Assembly (NCBI GenBank): GCA_048013815.1
Contig: CM106586.1
Location: 11,346,001-11,410,000 of the forward strand
Reading direction: 5' to 3'
Length of the DNA stretch: 64,000 bases
DNA from: Setoptus koraiensis
Lineage: Eukaryota > Arthropoda
The notes beneath the pieces are model-generated. The model saw only the letters and a program-made list of their open reading frames with translations, was not told where the DNA came from and made no database searches. Shown here in pieces: positions 23,801-33,901 of this stretch (positions are counted from its first letter, which is position 1; each line of letters begins with the position of its first letter). Position numbers and translations under genes: made by a program.

Positions 23801-24813
23801 TCAGTATTTTGGTTAACATAAGTATATTCTAACCCTACTATGGCAAGTATTCTAGAGTCTTTAGACCAAGCGAGTTGTGTGATAAGCAGATGTGAATTCC
23901 TCAAAGGTAGCGAGAATCGCTGATGCACTAATCCATTTCTTTCAAAAAGAGTTATGTCTTGTTGACCATCATTCAGGTTTTGCGCACAACTAATGTATTG
24001 TCCGTTCGGTATCCACGACACGAGTCCGGTTTCCATACAGTATAGCTGATCGCTCATGAACTGTAACTCGAGATTGCGATTCCATACCTTGATCTGGTGT
24101 TTATCATTATCCAGTTTGGTCAACGTTACCAACAAGCGTCCATCACCATGCCAGTCTAGTTCATAGGATGTGCGAAATCGTTCAACATTTTTACAGTAGT
24201 CGACCGATGAACGGATTGTCTGGACAGTATCTGATGGAAGCTGTTTATCATGAATCTGATTTGATGTTTTTTCCCTTGCTGGTCGTCCATCTAGGCCAAA
24301 GAATTGTGTTTCTTTAGACCCCCACCCCACACCGACTGGTTGGTTGAGACTGGAGTTATTCAGAATCACATTTGTCTTATGTTGTATCTCGAAATCGTCT
24401 GAGAATATAAACAGTTCGTTAGTGTGGTCTAACAATGCAATCAAATCTTGATCAGGACTGAACTTGAAGGAATAGATGTTGGATGGGTGTCTGTAGACCA
24501 TGTCTACAAAATTTTCTCTTAAGTTGAAAATAATTATCTGTCCGTTGCACAAAGCTAGAAAAATGCAACCGGTTTCCACCAAGAACTCTACCTGTCGTAC
24601 TTGCGAGGTCGTTAATTTGTCGTGCCCATCACGTTGCAAGCGATTTTCTAAGTTTCGAGTGGTGATTTCCGAGTCAATTGACAAATGTTTGTAGTAGAGA
24701 TTTAAGAACTCATCGATGATGTAAATGATCTCGTTATCGTTATCGCTACACATTCCTATTGATCGACAGGGGAACTGGGCTCCAACCCTCTGACATAGTT
24801 TTATATTCCTCAT
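20848..24813 (-). CDS. ELP1: Elongator complex protein 1
   Basis: A single uninterrupted frame encodes 1321 residues from ATG 24813 (MRNIKLCQR), which matches the conserved MRNLKLF start of ELP1; an in-frame ATG at 24879 adds 22 residues. Elongator modifies wobble uridines of tRNA, and ELP1 is its scaffold. The N-terminal half contains WD40-like propellers (HGDGRLLVTL, FERNGLVHQRFSLP, LAWSKDSRILAIV). The C-terminal half is helical, TPR-like, with the family segment YKIDLHIKRYGKAITHL. A basic Lys/Arg block (KTRKPSKSSKATNRKKK) precedes GSRYEDVALLIEL; in the family such a region binds tRNA. The length fits human ELP1 (about 1330). The gene has no intron. AATAAA on the minus strand lies at about 20766, convergent with the FRMPD-like gene. 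Confidence 0.92.
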   Translation of the reverse strand: MRNIKLCQRVGAQFPCRSIGMCSDNDNEIIYIIDEFLNLYYKHLSIDSEITTRNLENRLQRDGHDKLTTSQVRQVEFLVETGCIFLALCNGQIIIFNLRENFVDMVYRHPSNIYSFKFSPDQDLIALLDHTNELFIFSDDFEIQHKTNVILNNSSLNQPVGVGWGSKETQFFGLDGRPAREKTSNQIHDKQLPSDTVQTIRSSVDYCKNVERFRTSYELDWHGDGRLLVTLTKLDNDKHQIKVWNRNLELQFMSDQLYCMETGLVSWIPNGQYISCAQNLNDGQQDITLFERNGLVHQRFSLPLRNSHLLITQLAWSKDSRILAIVGLEYTYVNQNTDCNWMLMLYTCNNFHWYLKHSSYLDGDHSDLRICWSESQSSQFALFTSNGIYQNYECLFQVTIAEQDSIVTVSDGNKLLVTPFNTCSVPPPLCAIEIKLPELAKDIVLSDKFSGLIITSKGNAILMRRSEEDLRADVDENADVKVDTKLVQAQQVSSSLRFRLWDQLEDIKTFTHWTFMTSEDIIAVKPSIDCKPELYFIPAMKMDCAVSKFVFPKCQIFNISSDQANACAAVVTDDGKVYQVVLQENNNDTDIIVRLWTNEKGAELAIPGIETSIVIKCCKINNSPRIASLSRDMTLRIDDTVIASNNCTSFAITNHYLMYTTIDNLLRFQLTDSIHNKERQGDWMRNIESGATLVSANEASAKVILQMPRGNLEIVYPRILLFNLLVRLLEERKFVDAIDMVRRHRINMNFIADYLHELFEDANELNTFAKAIGYHDITWLNLFLSELNNENTITGQYMSIMDQLPINIGRRSRQVSNKVDTICKSLSLGDDPRLLQSHLISLIRQVPQRIDLALLKVSLLKDKSESGLRFLLYMIDIERLFEEALGTYDSNIALMVANISNKDPKEYLNLINIFNAIEDDEYRRYKIDLHIKRYGKAITHLINFYRITKEQKAKEELINLVIDKRLYNDFIGQSELTSIDEELCKLVWLSYGQYLFDKRYYLESAIAYERAGDYQAAIKSYLLDADWVRALTVVAKLNEKDSLTAHKMIAQYLIADSKFVEGANVLEKFCDDYDGAFQTYIKGRSFCSAYRLAIKHKLDNNPLREAILNYSSELINAMNTSLENNKNYLARFTELRTDLENQRSQSTKENVILDCDTLSTIDGSDTTSQTSDTTRSGVSSLKTRKPSKSSKATNRKKKINLKPGSRYEDVALLIELKCFVQSQDQYHTDSRSICSSIYDMGLSLECRGTIISLNDAARECYEFSKLICDSIWPNDVLREGSTNVYKIFLEKQNSPTYTIDATDMELLAKPKIPPNFTPFIL

Positions 24814-25382
24814 ATTTGGATGGATATAAGATTGAGACTTAATTGGTGAAGAGAAATTTGGTTGTGAAGAATGAACCAAAAGTTATAAAATAGTAAGTGA
24901 ATAACAACAAATATGTACCAAATAAATAAAATCACGTGTCTAAGTGCACATGTTTTTTTTACTTTCACCATCATGTTATTCGCGCGAAGTTCGAAACTTG
25001 TTTAACTTTTCAATTCGATGATTGCTCCAATTTAAAAACTAGAACCAAGGCAAACCTGTAAGCTTTCTTGTAAATTATGGTGTATGAACATTATGGACAG
25101 CGCCTGGCTTGATCTACTATACAACTAGAAAGCGATTTTTAGTATACTTCACTGTACCAAGATGAGATTAAGATATGTCACATTCTCGATGTTTCGCAGC
25201 GGTAAATTGCAATTCATTACAATTCCCTAATCTAAATATAGAAGGTTTAGACTTTTTTGCTTCATATGTCTATTTCTAGATGTCGATACGAGCTGCATAA
25301 AAGAAGCATTCGGTGAGTTGTGTACATCGTTTGTCTTAAAAACAATTAGTTATGTCAATTAGTCACACAATCGGTACTGATT
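24814..25382. other. Divergent intergenic region, ELP1 and lipase
   Basis: AT-rich spacer holding the 5' flanks of two divergent genes. I see no clear TATA box or other gene in it. Confidence 0.5.
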
Positions 25383-27006
25383 ATGATGATGGACAGAATA
25401 ATCTACAGGAAGTGGCTTCGAGTCGCTCTGTTCAATGTTATGGCAATTAATATCATCGCTTTGTTCGCTAAGCCAGCTCTTAGTGTTACAAATGGCAAAG
25501 ATGCATGCGGTGCTGTTGTAAGTAGGATTTCTATATAACTATCATTTTCAGTGTAAGTTGTTGCTTATTTATAACAAGTAAACATATTCAATTTATGTCT
25601 CATATGAGACAATTGATCACCACATTACTTTTTTATTTTGTTTGTTCGATGATTTTCCTATCTAGACCACAGCAAAAAGCTTGGGGTACTCTATAGAGGA
25701 GCATCATGTGACGACAAAAGATGGCTATATATTGACAGTGCATCGTATCAGTAGTCCGTATGCGCCTAAGGGACAAACAAAGAAACGCAAACCGTATATT
25801 TTGTTGCACGATGTTCTCAGTACATCAGCTAGCTTTGTTGTCAATGCAGACGAAAAATCCAAACCGGCCTATCGTAATATAACTGATGATATTCAACATA
25901 CTGTCGAAGGAAAGAAATGGAATACGCTATATTCCAATGATGAGCATGCAGATAATCTAGATGGACCAACTAAACATGAATATAGAAAATCTGACAATCA
26001 AGAGGCATTGGTACCTGACGTATTATCGAAAGAATATTTTGAGAAATTGTACTATTCGTTTGAGTTGAGTACAGCCCAAAATGCGACAGTCTCACGCAGT
26101 CTGGCATTCACGCTGGCCAATTTCGGTTATGATGTTTGGTTACCTAACTTTCGTGGAAATTATTACTCTGAAAAGCATACTGGTAGATATCACATAGAGA
26201 GACAAGATTATTGGGACTTTGATTTGGATACACTTATACAAGAGGATCTTCCAGCAATTGTTAAATTCATACAGAAGAAGATTGACACTCAGAGAGTTGG
26301 TGTAATTAGCTATTCACATTCAGTGGCCATTCTATTGGGGCTGTTAACCAAATATCCCAAGTATCAACACACCTTGCAACCTGTGATAATGATGGCACCG
26401 ACACTAGGAACAGGAAACAGGAAATTTGCGAAAAAATGGATGACCTGGCTTGTTGGTACAGCAGTAATGTCCAGTAATGGAGCCTATCCTCCGATAATGA
26501 GCGGACTTGAGGCTTCATTATGCAAGAGTGTAATTAGCAGATCATTTTGCCATTATATGAATGTGCTCTTTGGTGACGGTATAAATCCTCTTGTTTGGAC
26601 CAAAAAGACCATGTTGATAAGTCAAGATAAAGAATGCGGTAGGACTAGCAAGCGTCTACTACATCAGCTTATAGACAATTTAGCTAGTATCGCCGTGAAA
26701 CCAAAATTCATACCCTGGGTACGGTCTAGATTGTGGAAATCAAAAAATGACAATTCAATCTCCGACACAAAGATCAAATCCCTGATGGTGATTCATTCAA
26801 AGAATGACAACATCTCAACTATGGAAGAGGTAGAAAGAATATTAAATACTTCTATGAAAGGTATGCTGCTATTAGATCACGTGATAAAGTCTCATTCATT
26901 CGACCATAAAGACTTTGTTTACGGAAGCGAAAATGCACAACTCGTGAATGGAAATGTCCTCAAGATGGTCTCTGTATTTGAATGGTTCCAAGATAGAATG
27001 CAATGA
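25383..27006 (+). CDS. Acid/gastric lipase-like alpha/beta hydrolase
   Basis: Two exons, 25383-25517 and 25666-27006, give 491 residues. The intron is GTAAGT...CTATCTAG, phase 0. The start (three ATGs in a row) leads into a signal peptide (ALFNVMAINIIALFAKPALS). The start of the mature domain, LGYSIEEHHVTTKDGYILTVHRI, is the diagnostic opening of acid lipases. Blocks FGYDVWLPNFRGNYYS and DFDLDTLIQEDLPAIVKFI also match. The nucleophile elbow is SYSHS (Ser codon 26314-26316) instead of GxSxG. The oxyanion HG is HD, while NDN and DHKDFVYG could supply Asp and His. An insertion of about 70 residues follows the first strand. The protein is probably secreted or lysosomal, and activity is uncertain. 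AATAAA lies at about 27121. Confidence 0.85.
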
Positions 27007-28647
27007 TTGAGAGAAGTTTCGACATTCGACAATCAATCGAATTGAAAACGACATAACATTAGAACCTTATTCTTCCTCACTTTTCATGCAATTGGAGTGA
27101 TTATCTGAGAAGTATCGTGAAATAAAGGTTGTGTGTCACAAATAAAAGAAAGTGTCATCTGCAATCAACATTGTCGGTTGCCATTGTTCGCATCCAAGCT
27201 ACTCAAGCTAGATAATAGGAAGACTGATGATAGTCCCTCAACGTACTGAGAACGTTGCTGAATCATGCCCTACTTGATTTTGATGCATCTAAGTTCTATA
27301 TTTTATATTTGTTTATCCAATAGCGATTGATGGCGATCAGAAAGCATCGATACACTAGGATTATCACCGAAACCAGATATAATTCTAAGCTAATTAATAT
27401 CAATTGATTGATTTTCAAAGATAGTTTAAAATAGCCAACTGAGGTCCGTACACTAATAAATGGGATACGTTTCAATTCGCGGAATTCGAGAACTCGTCCT
27501 ACTTATCAGCGCGCAAAATTTACCAGAAAGGTAGATATGAGCACAGGATGGGCACTACAGTGTCTACAACAATTGGTTCATTATCAACATTTGCCGCGAT
27601 GATATATTCTATTGCTTTGTTATCTATACATCGCATTCGTGGTAGTTGTTGGGGCAGAATAGACAGATTTCCGTTGCTACCTCCAATTGTGGACAATTGC
27701 TATGGTGCCAACAGAGGTCATCTTGCCACCGGAACTACTCCTGTCGTTATTGCGTCGTTGCCTGCATTGCTGATGTTTGATTTAGTGGTGATTAGATGGC
27801 GCCTCTATATCGCAGCGTCGGTTTGTGTGGTCACCGTCTCTTGTGGGCCCTTGCTGATTGTGTCTGATCTATTATGAATACACACAAGGCAGATAATTGT
27901 TGTTTGTTATGGCAGTTACTTCCGAGAAGTGCCCATTGTCGGAACCTTTGACAGTCAAACAAACGCGTTCGCCCTTTTCGGAATATTGCAGGCCGACCGT
28001 GTCGGACGTTGCAGTGGATGTGCTCGATGGCCGTCTAATTTGTGATAGCTAGCTCAGCGGCGCCAATAGATACTCTCCTAATGGTGGTGCATTATAACAT
28101 GCACTGGTGCCTTCGCTGACCGAATGTGTGATTTTGTTCTTCGAAATATGCCTCCAATGTTGCTCATCTATCTAGACCCCTTGCATGGCCGTCTTGAGCA
28201 CGGTTGAACGGCAGCCACAGCGAGCCACGAAATCCGGCAACCAAATGTGTGCAATGTGGCATGCAGAGTTTCTACACAAAGAGCCCAAACACAATCGCCT
28301 CGAACATAGGGTCGAATCTCATGTCGAAGGGGCAATCGTTGGTCGAGAATTATAGAATCGTATGCCAAAATTGTCCTCATCGACGAATCAACTCAACAAC
28401 ATCTCTCTCCGGCTGCCAGAGAAATCTTTCTTTGCTGTGTGCCTGTATCTCTGTTGATTGAGTTAGCTTGAGATGGCTCGAGATTGGCAAATAGACAGAA
28501 CGAAAACCCCAAAAGAACAACAAAAAAAACTTCATGTGTGACTTCCTAACATTATTAGGACGACTTTATTCTCTTTTGGAATCTCCAACAATTAAAAAAC
28601 GCAATGTACCTGTTCATTGTGTTTTGGCCCCCATAAAGACCTTCCAT
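27007..28647. other. Intergenic between lipase and small secreted protein
   Basis: No supported gene. A 109-codon frame at 27548-27877 (hydrophobic start, no recognisable domain) is probably chance. On the minus strand an AATAAA equivalent at about 28564 serves the next gene. Confidence 0.5.
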
Positions 28648-28947
28648 TTAGTGTGCTGCTTCTTCGGCGTCGTCGTCGTCCTCATCGTCGTCGTCGTCTT
28701 CGAAAGTCACTGCCTTGTATGGACAGTCACATACTTTCACGTCTGGACTGTCTGGAGTCACGGCAAATTCTCCAAACCTGTTAGTTTTTTTGCAGCACGC
28801 GTCACAGGCCTCCTCGGAGGTTTCTACAGCGCAGGGCTCGTTGTTGATGCTAGGCTCGATCTGGAAATCGTCGACTTCCTCAACGGGGACGGCCTCCGCC
28901 AACAAAACCAATAATAAAACGGCCGAACAAATTACGAGAACCTTCAT
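28648..28947 (-). CDS. Small secreted cysteine-containing acidic protein
   Basis: The single frame encodes 99 residues. MKVLVICSAVLLLVLLAEAVP is a classic signal peptide with cleavage likely after AEA. The mature part has six cysteines (EPCAV, EEACDACCKK, VKVCDCPY) and ends in a long Asp/Glu run (DDDDDEDDDDAEE). Minus-strand AATAAA lies at about 28564. The Cys pattern, including adjacent CC, is not one I can place in a named family. A calcium-binding or secreted structural role is guesswork. The start is the only upstream ATG in frame. Confidence 0.7.
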   Translation of the reverse strand: MKVLVICSAVLLLVLLAEAVPVEEVDDFQIEPSINNEPCAVETSEEACDACCKKTNRFGEFAVTPDSPDVKVCDCPYKAVTFEDDDDDEDDDDAEEAAH

Positions 28948-31841
28948 TTTACTTATTGCAGTTTTCTTTTTAGTGGTTGTTAAAAGGAAAATAGTAATTT
29001 TTTTGATGACTTAATTCAAGTTAGATTTAAACAATCTGATTCAACTCAAGTAACGATATAAATGAAGATGTTTTCCCTTAAATAATATCACTAGTGGGAA
29101 TGTTTCGAAGGGATGTCTGAAATTTCGTTTTGTTGGATTGTCGCATATTTTGTTCTATTTATAAAACTGGTCCACCAGTCTGCAACTATTCTCGTCCATT
29201 TTTCCTCTATCGATGAGTCTGACATTTGAAACAAGCAGACAAACAAACGACAGCCATCTAGACAGAAATTTCTATTGTCTCAATGCATGCCATGCCATCG
29301 ATATTATGAGGTTTCATAGAGACAGTGACAATATCTCAACGGAACGTATCTATCAAGCTGGTAGCTGGTGGTGGTGAAAAATATACGCCTATTCACCGAT
29401 TCTAGATGGATTATATTTATAGAATTTCATAGGCTGTCATGTTTTTAGGCACTGTCTGCTTGCCAGGTGACACCATGGAGTGTATTTTTGTCAGAGGCAT
29501 TTGTAGCTTCAAAACATGTTCATTGCAGAGGTATTTCTATCTTCAACACCGAGTTGACTTTGAAAGTTTTAAAACAGCTCATCGGCGAACTACATAGACG
29601 TCGGATGTGCAAAATGCTGTCATTTTATGGCACCTGATATCGACTTTCTCTCTTGAAGTCATGCATTTCCGTCGGATTCCGAATCTTGCCCCTGTTCTTC
29701 GGATGAATGCTCTTTTTCTTTTCGGATTCTCGAACGAATATCTTGTCCGAGCCCTTCATAAAAAATCTGCATGTATTTTCTGTCTGTCCTGGCATCTTAA
29801 TCGTAAAATCCATCAAAAAAAAAACATTCTGAAAGCGCTTTCCTAGAAACGCTTCGGAAATGATTTCCGGCGCCTTCACCCAGAAATCGATTGGAACATA
29901 TTTCGATGAAAATCACGAAATTGAGTGAAAAGAGGGTTTCGGAGAAAATTTTTTCGGTTGATAATGAGTTTTTAGTTAATTCATTATCTACGATTCTTGA
30001 AACCGAAGTTCGGTAGATAGTGCAGTAGACCGATATCATTTTTCACTTCCGCATGATCCGTCGTCGTTGATACGATTTCGTGAGACGCACATACATCGAC
30101 ATGATGCTATCTTGTGGCGACAATTGAAGCTCGCTGAGAATTAGTTGAGTATTCAGCAGGATTGGAAACAGTACACTGTACAAAACACCATGACTATAGG
30201 TTATCCTCTGCCATTGTCTCTGCATTTTTTCAGATAATGATGAAATAATGATCGTTAGCTAGATAACGACAAGTCATTAATTCAGTAGAGGAATGTTCGA
30301 CAGTTCGTCTTTTTCAAGAACCATTGCCCGATATAGCAAACTGGTCATTTCATAATGAGCGATGTGCATATTCAATAATCAATGTTCAGTCTTCCAACAA
30401 TTACAGTAGCAGCATCACAGTAGTCGGAGTAATGTACGGAGCAAGATAATCACACGCAAAATAAGGGGGATTAGTTTAGAAAATTTCGTTTTGTCTTGCG
30501 CTAAGACTAGCTCCTTTTTGTGCAGAAGCTAACTTCTAGATTACGATTGAGGTCCATCGAATATATCGTTACGCTGGATAAGTGAGCGATCGTTTCATTC
30601 TTGGATCATAGAAATGCCCACGATAACTCGGTGATATATGATATCTGTCCTGTTTCGCTTGATGTGATACTAATCTGTGTGTCTAGAGAACGCGACAAGT
30701 TAAACAATTTTTGACATACTTACTTTTGGCGAGCATAGAGGCAAATTAGCAAAGCAAACAATCATGCCAACAGAATAAAGAAATGTTGTAAGCATTCATG
30801 CAAAAGTTGATTAGATTTAACCTCAGCTATAGATTATAGATAAGCTAGATTTTTTAGCATTTCGTTTGTTTTGCTCGAGTGAGCTGATTCTGTTTGTGGA
30901 TAACTTTTAGATGACCATTCTAGTTGCCTCACTAATGCAACAACGAGTACACTTATTCCCTTCGGTCCCTCCCTATCTCCCATCGAATTGAAAGTAATTA
31001 TATTGGTGAACAGCGTTGCCTCATCGCAAGATAAGCTCAATTTATTCTCGGTTACACAGGAATGAAATCGACCTCATTTGCATTGAGCATCACTAATCGC
31101 AATCATGTTGACGCTATGATTTGTGTATCTACTTAATTTGCATACTGATATTTTCATATTCGAGCTATTGCATGTTAACGGATGCCAGTAATTTGTATGG
31201 AGATTGTTTCCATTTTTTCGCTTCCTAAATCACTTACGATGATACCTAGTTCCCAGTTTTCGCAAAGAATTTAAGTGACAGTAATTGGAGATCATTTAGG
31301 CCTACTACAAGGTCACAATTAATGGCCCAACTCTTACATAATAAGCAAGTCATACTATTCTCGCTAAACTACTCCTCTTTTCACAACTATAACTGGAACA
31401 TTCATTAGTAGTGATTGTGAATCATGTCAGCTCTTCACTTTAGTTCCAAATATTTCATCTTTTTCTTCCTTCTTCATGTACGCTACTTTTAAATATGATT
31501 GATTAACAGTACTATGACAAGTCGCTAAATGAAAATTATGCGCTTGATAATCTGCGAACGACACAAGTCAAATCGAGTGAGATTTATCTATTTTTCGTTG
31601 ATCCTTTAAATATCATCTGTTTATTTATTTACACGACGTGATTTTATTTTATTCTAATTTTTTTATTCAACGGTAAGCTTCAGCTTCAGTTTTGCGTATG
31701 AGAAAACAAAATATTCAAATTGGAATATTGGCAAAAGTATATATATATATATATATATATACTATATACGATGGCCCAAAGAGGCATGATTTTACACAAT
31801 TATTCTAGCTTGATGTAGGCCGATTGCAACTGATTGACTGA
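28948..31841. other. Intergenic, nothing supported
   Basis: AT-rich, with several overlapping frames of 60-84 codons at 29600-30230 on both strands that have no domain and no splice logic. A TA microsatellite lies at 31739-31762. Minus-strand polyadenylation signals at about 31645-31668 belong to the innexin gene. Confidence 0.5.
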
Positions 31842-33901
31842 CTATGCCAACATCCGCTGATCTAATTCTTTACCCTTGGACATGTACCTTTGCGCCAAAT
31901 CAACTATGACATCCTTAAATATATATGAGTCCATATTTTTGCCTAATAAATATAATAGAAACCAATCGCCTATTGATGATTTTCGAACTATGATGTGTAA
32001 ATGATTTAATTGTGACATCCTAAATCTTAAATTGAGCATATACACTCTGACAGGTGGACAAGCTATTATTATTAGGCCGAATATCAACATGAAAAATGTT
32101 AATATTGCTAATAATATGAACCAAAACCATAAGAATATGTAAATTTTTTCATTAATTATGTTCAATGGCAGTAGACATAATGCATCTATGGTCTCAATGT
32201 TGGCGGATGGTCCATATTTATAGAATTTACATTTCGTTACGCGTGGAAATATTTTAATCATTGGATCTACTCTCTCTTCTTGGTCCATTTGAGTGAATTC
32301 GATGACATTTAAACCATAACGAAAGAATTCGCCCTCGAAGAATGCATCCAATAAAAACATTTGAGCAACTACATTGACGAATGAGAGACACTCACAAAAA
32401 TAGTATCTGGCCGCGTACCAATCATGATGGCCACTTGAATGATACAAATAATCAACTATAGCCTGTTTCTTCAATGTTAGATCTGGCTCGAAGCCGACGC
32501 CAACATCTAGATGCATTACCACTGCCTCTACTTTACCTGCCTCCCAAAGTTTCCTGAACGATGATTAGTTGGAGTTATGTAATCAAATGGGCTGCATTAG
32601 ATATCCTATCAACATGCCATACTAATGAGTTTGTTTATCTTGGTCAGTACTTACCATAAATATCTTGGAATATAGAAAGTGGCCGCCTGCACAAAGAGCA
32701 CAAAACAGACCCACTGGTAGTACTTGTGATGTTGGAATTCTGAGGGATTGTTTGTGTTGTCCACACCAGGATGGGGAACCTAACGCCATCAACGACAAAA
32801 CAAACATTTTTAGATATTAGGCAAACATCATTAAGAGCGAGTGGTCTGCACAAATAAATACTGAATAATAATTTGATAAAAAAGGAGATCAATTGAACGA
32901 GAGATCTTTGTACCTACATCGACTCCGACCTTCTTGTTGAAAGCCCGAGGTATGCTATAGGTGGTGTGTATCCAACAATAGGTGTTTATTATTGATTTGT
33001 CTATTCCTTCAGCTCGTATGCAATCTATTGGTTCGCCAACATATTGTTTGGTTGTGATAATAATACAAAATGCCATTAATATAATGACTGTCAATGAGTA
33101 ATGCAAACGAAAAATGTTTCCATCTGTATGTATTCTGCTTATTTTTAACAACGATCTCAATGATCTTAAAATGTCCAACATCTCTATAGAACTGTGATGT
33201 GGCCAATCAGAGCCAGTGCCACCTCCACCATGAGCAGTATGAATATTTTGGTGATTGATTAAAGCACTACTTAATTTTGAATTATCTATAGCAAGTCCCC
33301 TATTGCCACAGCGACTGATTAGATCGCAATAAGTACGATTCTTGAAATAACGACGGTACCTCAAGTCAATCTGATGCTGTGTTGGATACAAGCCATATAA
33401 TCTTTTTTGATGTAATAATCGTAATTTATTTGCAGTAGGTGATATCTTTACGAGGTTGCAATTCTTTGCTGTTGTTGCCTGTGTTGCTGATGATGATAGT
33501 GGTGGTGGTGGCACGGCTGACGGCAATGGGGCATAGGTAATTCCATTGTGATAAGCTGATTGTTCGGCATAGGCGATAAATCTGTTTGACAATAAAACAT
33601 TGGATAAGACACTTGTTGATTGTGGCACTATTCTTTTGGGGCCGAGTTTGTGATCATGTGACGGATGCTGGTGATGATTATGATGAAGCAAATGATGATG
33701 AGCTAGACTGGATATCAATGTAGGCCTATACAAAATTGGTGACACAATAGAATTGTCGTTGTGGCCATGCCGATGAATGCTCGTAGGTGACGACGACGAG
33801 CCCGATGATGATCTGGCTGCTCGATGATTGTGGTCACTATCCGACTGTTGTTGGCGTTGTCTTTGTTTAATTATTGTCTTATTTGAATTCGCAGCAAGCA
33901 T
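31842..33901 (-). CDS. Innexin gap-junction channel protein
   Basis: Three minus-strand exons: 33901-32918, 32779-32655 and 32553-31842. Splicing restores the innexin signature DVPHPGV at the first join and YLWKLWEAGK at the second. Four transmembrane segments are visible: LTVIILMAFCIIITT, YYQWVCFVLFVQAATFYI, YFCECLSFVNVVAQMFLLDAFF and IYIFLWFWFILLAILTFFMLIF. Extracellular-loop cysteines are present (PIDCIR, TYCWIH, TKCKFYKYG). Innexins form invertebrate gap junctions and hemichannels. From Met 241 (MLDILRSLRSLLK, 33181), the usual innexin start, the product is 366 residues, which is typical. The frame is open for 240 further codons upstream to ATG 33901, rich in His, Ser and Gln. Which start is used is not certain. 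Confidence 0.9.

Noticed and set aside
27548..27877. 109-codon hydrophobic frame downstream of the lipase
   Set aside because: No signal of homology, no polyadenylation site and no splice partner.
29607..30225. Overlapping frames on both strands
   Set aside because: None shows a recognisable motif; neighbouring frames conflict.
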